Origin: Duganella lactea
Lineage (GTDB): Bacteria > Pseudomonadota > Gammaproteobacteria > Burkholderiales > Burkholderiaceae_D
Assembly: GCF_009857505.1 (NCBI RefSeq)
Contig: NZ_WWCP01000024.1
Span: forward strand, 23,588 to 87,587
Length of the DNA stretch: 64,000 nt
Direction of reading: 5' to 3'
In this document: positions 62,629 through 64,000 of the stretch, in pieces
Layout: the number at the start of each line of letters is the position of its first letter
How positions within the stretch are numbered: position 1 is the first letter of the stretch
Made by a program: the position numbers and the translations under genes
Notes under the pieces: generated by a model
Database searches by the model: none
The model's input: only the letters and a program-made list of their open reading frames with translations
What the model was told of the DNA's origin: nothing

Positions 62629-64000
62629 TTAATGGTGGTAAGCCGATTCGCCGTGGGTGGTGATGTCCAGGCCTTCGCGCTCTTCCTCTTCCGGCACGCG
62701 CAGACCGATCACGATGTCCACCAGCTTGAAGCCGATCAGCGCGACGATGCCCGACCAGACGATGGTCACGCCAACAGCGGTCGCCTGCACGATCACTTGC
62801 GACACGATCGAGTAGTCCGGCGATGGTTTGTTGACCACATAGTCGAAGATGCCCTGGCCACCCAGCGACGGTGCGGCGAACACACCGGTCAGGATCGCAC
62901 CCAGGATACCGCCGACGCCGTGCACACCGAACACGTCCAGCGAGTCGTCCGCGCCCAGCAGTTTTTTCAGACCGTTGACGCCCCACAGGCAGATCACACC
63001 GGCCAGCAGGCCCATGATCAGCGCGCCCATCGGACCGACGAAGCCGCAGGCCGGGGTGATGGCCACCAGGCCAGCCACCGCACCCGAGGCGCCACCCAGC
63101 ATCGACGGCTTGCCTTTGAAGATCCATTCGGCGAACACCCACGACACGGTCGCGGCGGCGGTTGCCAGCAGGGTGTTGATGAAGGCCAGCGCGGCGATGT
63201 CACCAGCTTCCAGTGGCGAGCCGGCGTTGAAGCCGAACCAGCCCACCCACAGCAGCGACGCGCCGATCATAGTCATGGTGACCGAGTGGGGCGCCATCGA
63301 CTCGCGGCCGTAGCCGACGCGTTTGCCGATCATGTAGGAACCGACCAGGCCGGCAACCGCGGCGTTGATGTGCACCACGGTGCCGCCAGCGGTGTCGAGC
63401 GCGCCCTTCTGGAACAGGAAGCCGGCTTTGGCGGTTTCGGTGGCCAGCGTGGCGGCGTCCTTGATCGCGTCCGGACCGGTCCAGAACCAGACCATGTGGG
63501 CGACCGGCAGGTAGGCGAAGGTGAACCAGATCACCACGAAGGCCAGCACGGCGGTGAACTTCACGCGCTCGGCGAAGGCGCCCACGATCAGCGAGCAGGT
63601 GATCGCCGCGAACGTGGCCTGGAAGGCGACGAACAGGAACTCCGGAATCACCACGCCCTTGCTGAAGGTAGCGGCGTAGGCGAAGGTGCCCTTGATCGGA
63701 TCGTAGATATTGTTCAGGAAGGTGCGGTCATGCAGGTTGCCGAAGAACGCGTTGCCCTCGGTGAACGCCAGCGAGTAACCGTAGATGCACCACAGCACCA
63801 CGATCAGCGCGAAGATCATGAACACTTGCATCAGGATCGACAGCATGTTCTTGGAACGGACCAGGCCACCGTAGAACAGCGCCAGGCCGGGAATCGTCAT
63901 CAGGATCACCAGCAGCGTAGCCACCATCATCCAGGCGGTGTCGCCTTTCTGCGGGGTGGGCGCGGCGGCGGGCGCGGCGGCGGCCGGCGCGGCCTCGGGG
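62629..64000 (-). CDS. amt: Ammonium transporter, 5' end outside window
   Basis: At least 456 codons are visible; the frame is open to the right edge, so the first ATG inside (63930) is not the true start. Residues before it are Ala/Pro-rich then GDTAW, which fits a signal-peptide-bearing Amt. Eleven helices follow (MVATLLVILMTIPGLALFYG, VAHMVWFWTGPD, VVHINAAVAGLVG, GVHGVGGILGAI with the pore His residues) and a cytoplasmic tail. Amt genes of this group usually follow glnK/glnB, which would be beyond base 64000. Confidence 0.95.
   Translation of the reverse strand, partial: PEAAPAAAAPAAAPTPQKGDTAWMMVATLLVILMTIPGLALFYGGLVRSKNMLSILMQVFMIFALIVVLWCIYGYSLAFTEGNAFFGNLHDRTFLNNIYDPIKGTFAYAATFSKGVVIPEFLFVAFQATFAAITCSLIVGAFAERVKFTAVLAFVVIWFTFAYLPVAHMVWFWTGPDAIKDAATLATETAKAGFLFQKGALDTAGGTVVHINAAVAGLVGSYMIGKRVGYGRESMAPHSVTMTMIGASLLWVGWFGFNAGSPLEAGDIAALAFINTLLATAAATVSWVFAEWIFKGKPSMLGGASGAVAGLVAITPACGFVGPMGALIMGLLAGVICLWGVNGLKKLLGADDSLDVFGVHGVGGILGAILTGVFAAPSLGGQGIFDYVVNKPSPDYSIVSQVIVQATAVGVTIVWSGIVALIGFKLVDIVIGLRVPEEEEREGLDITTHGESAYHH

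Overview
The window is 64 kb of GC-rich chromosome from a betaproteobacterium, most likely Oxalobacteraceae in the Massilia/Duganella/Janthinobacterium group. This is inferred from gene content and order: smg-dprA-LysM facing def-fmt, rsmB-DUF4390-ntrY-ntrX, gatCAB divergent from mreBCD, metX-metW, and ptsI-ptsH-EIIA-gshB-gshA-amt. It is almost entirely core genome. I see no rRNA, tRNA, CRISPR array, insertion sequence, integrase or prophage gene, and no gene-free stretch longer than 300 bases.

Layout. 1-8.1 kb: the 3' part of an ABC-permease/M1-peptidase fusion, a 79-nt near-perfect hairpin, topB, smg, dprA and a LysM protein. 8.2-16.8 kb: def-fmt; a MerR regulator divergent from a nitroreductase with a textbook MerR-type promoter; a coupled pair of secreted proteins of unknown function; a GST-kappa/DsbA-like isomerase; full-length cobalamin-dependent metH. 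16.8-27.7 kb: an ABC-2 exporter, an SPW-repeat membrane protein, an EAL-HDOD protein, a class II amidotransferase, DUF3567, and the operon rsmB-DUF4390-ntrY-ntrX-orphan. 27.9-34.1 kb (plus strand): argS, a SPOR protein, dsbA, an SDR, birA, coaX and a second SPOR protein. 34.1-43.1 kb (minus strand): the cell-elongation cluster mreB-mreC-mreD-mrdA-rodA-mrdA'-rlpA, with two PBP2 genes flanking rodA. 43.3-46.7 kb: gatCAB. 46.7-51.2 kb is the most accessory-looking part: an acyltransferase, a BlaI-type repressor with an M56/TonB-C protein, a DUF433 antitoxin-like gene followed by a decayed DUF5615 toxin-like pseudogene, a monoacylglycerol-lipase-like hydrolase and a hypothetical gene. 51.3-57.5 kb: pyrE, xth, an RluA-type synthase, an M48 protease, ampG, metW, metX. 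57.6-64 kb: a regulatory PTS (EI, HPr, EIIA-Man), glutathione synthesis (gshB, gshA), and an ammonium transporter cut by the window edge.

Common themes are cell-wall elongation and septation (MreBCD, two PBP2, RodA, RlpA, two further SPOR proteins, AmpG), nitrogen control (NtrYX, Amt), and translation and its quality (Def, Fmt, RsmB, ArgS, GatCAB). Genes are packed tightly: many ATGA or TTGA overlaps join successive genes, and several convergent pairs abut or overlap with no intergenic space.

I do not see a convincing undescribed multi-gene system. The best leads are the duplicated PBP2 around rodA, the broken toxin beside an intact DUF433 gene, the BlaI/M56-TonB pair without a penicillin-binding sensor, a three-copy intergenic palindrome family, and the 38-bp-stem hairpin near the left edge.
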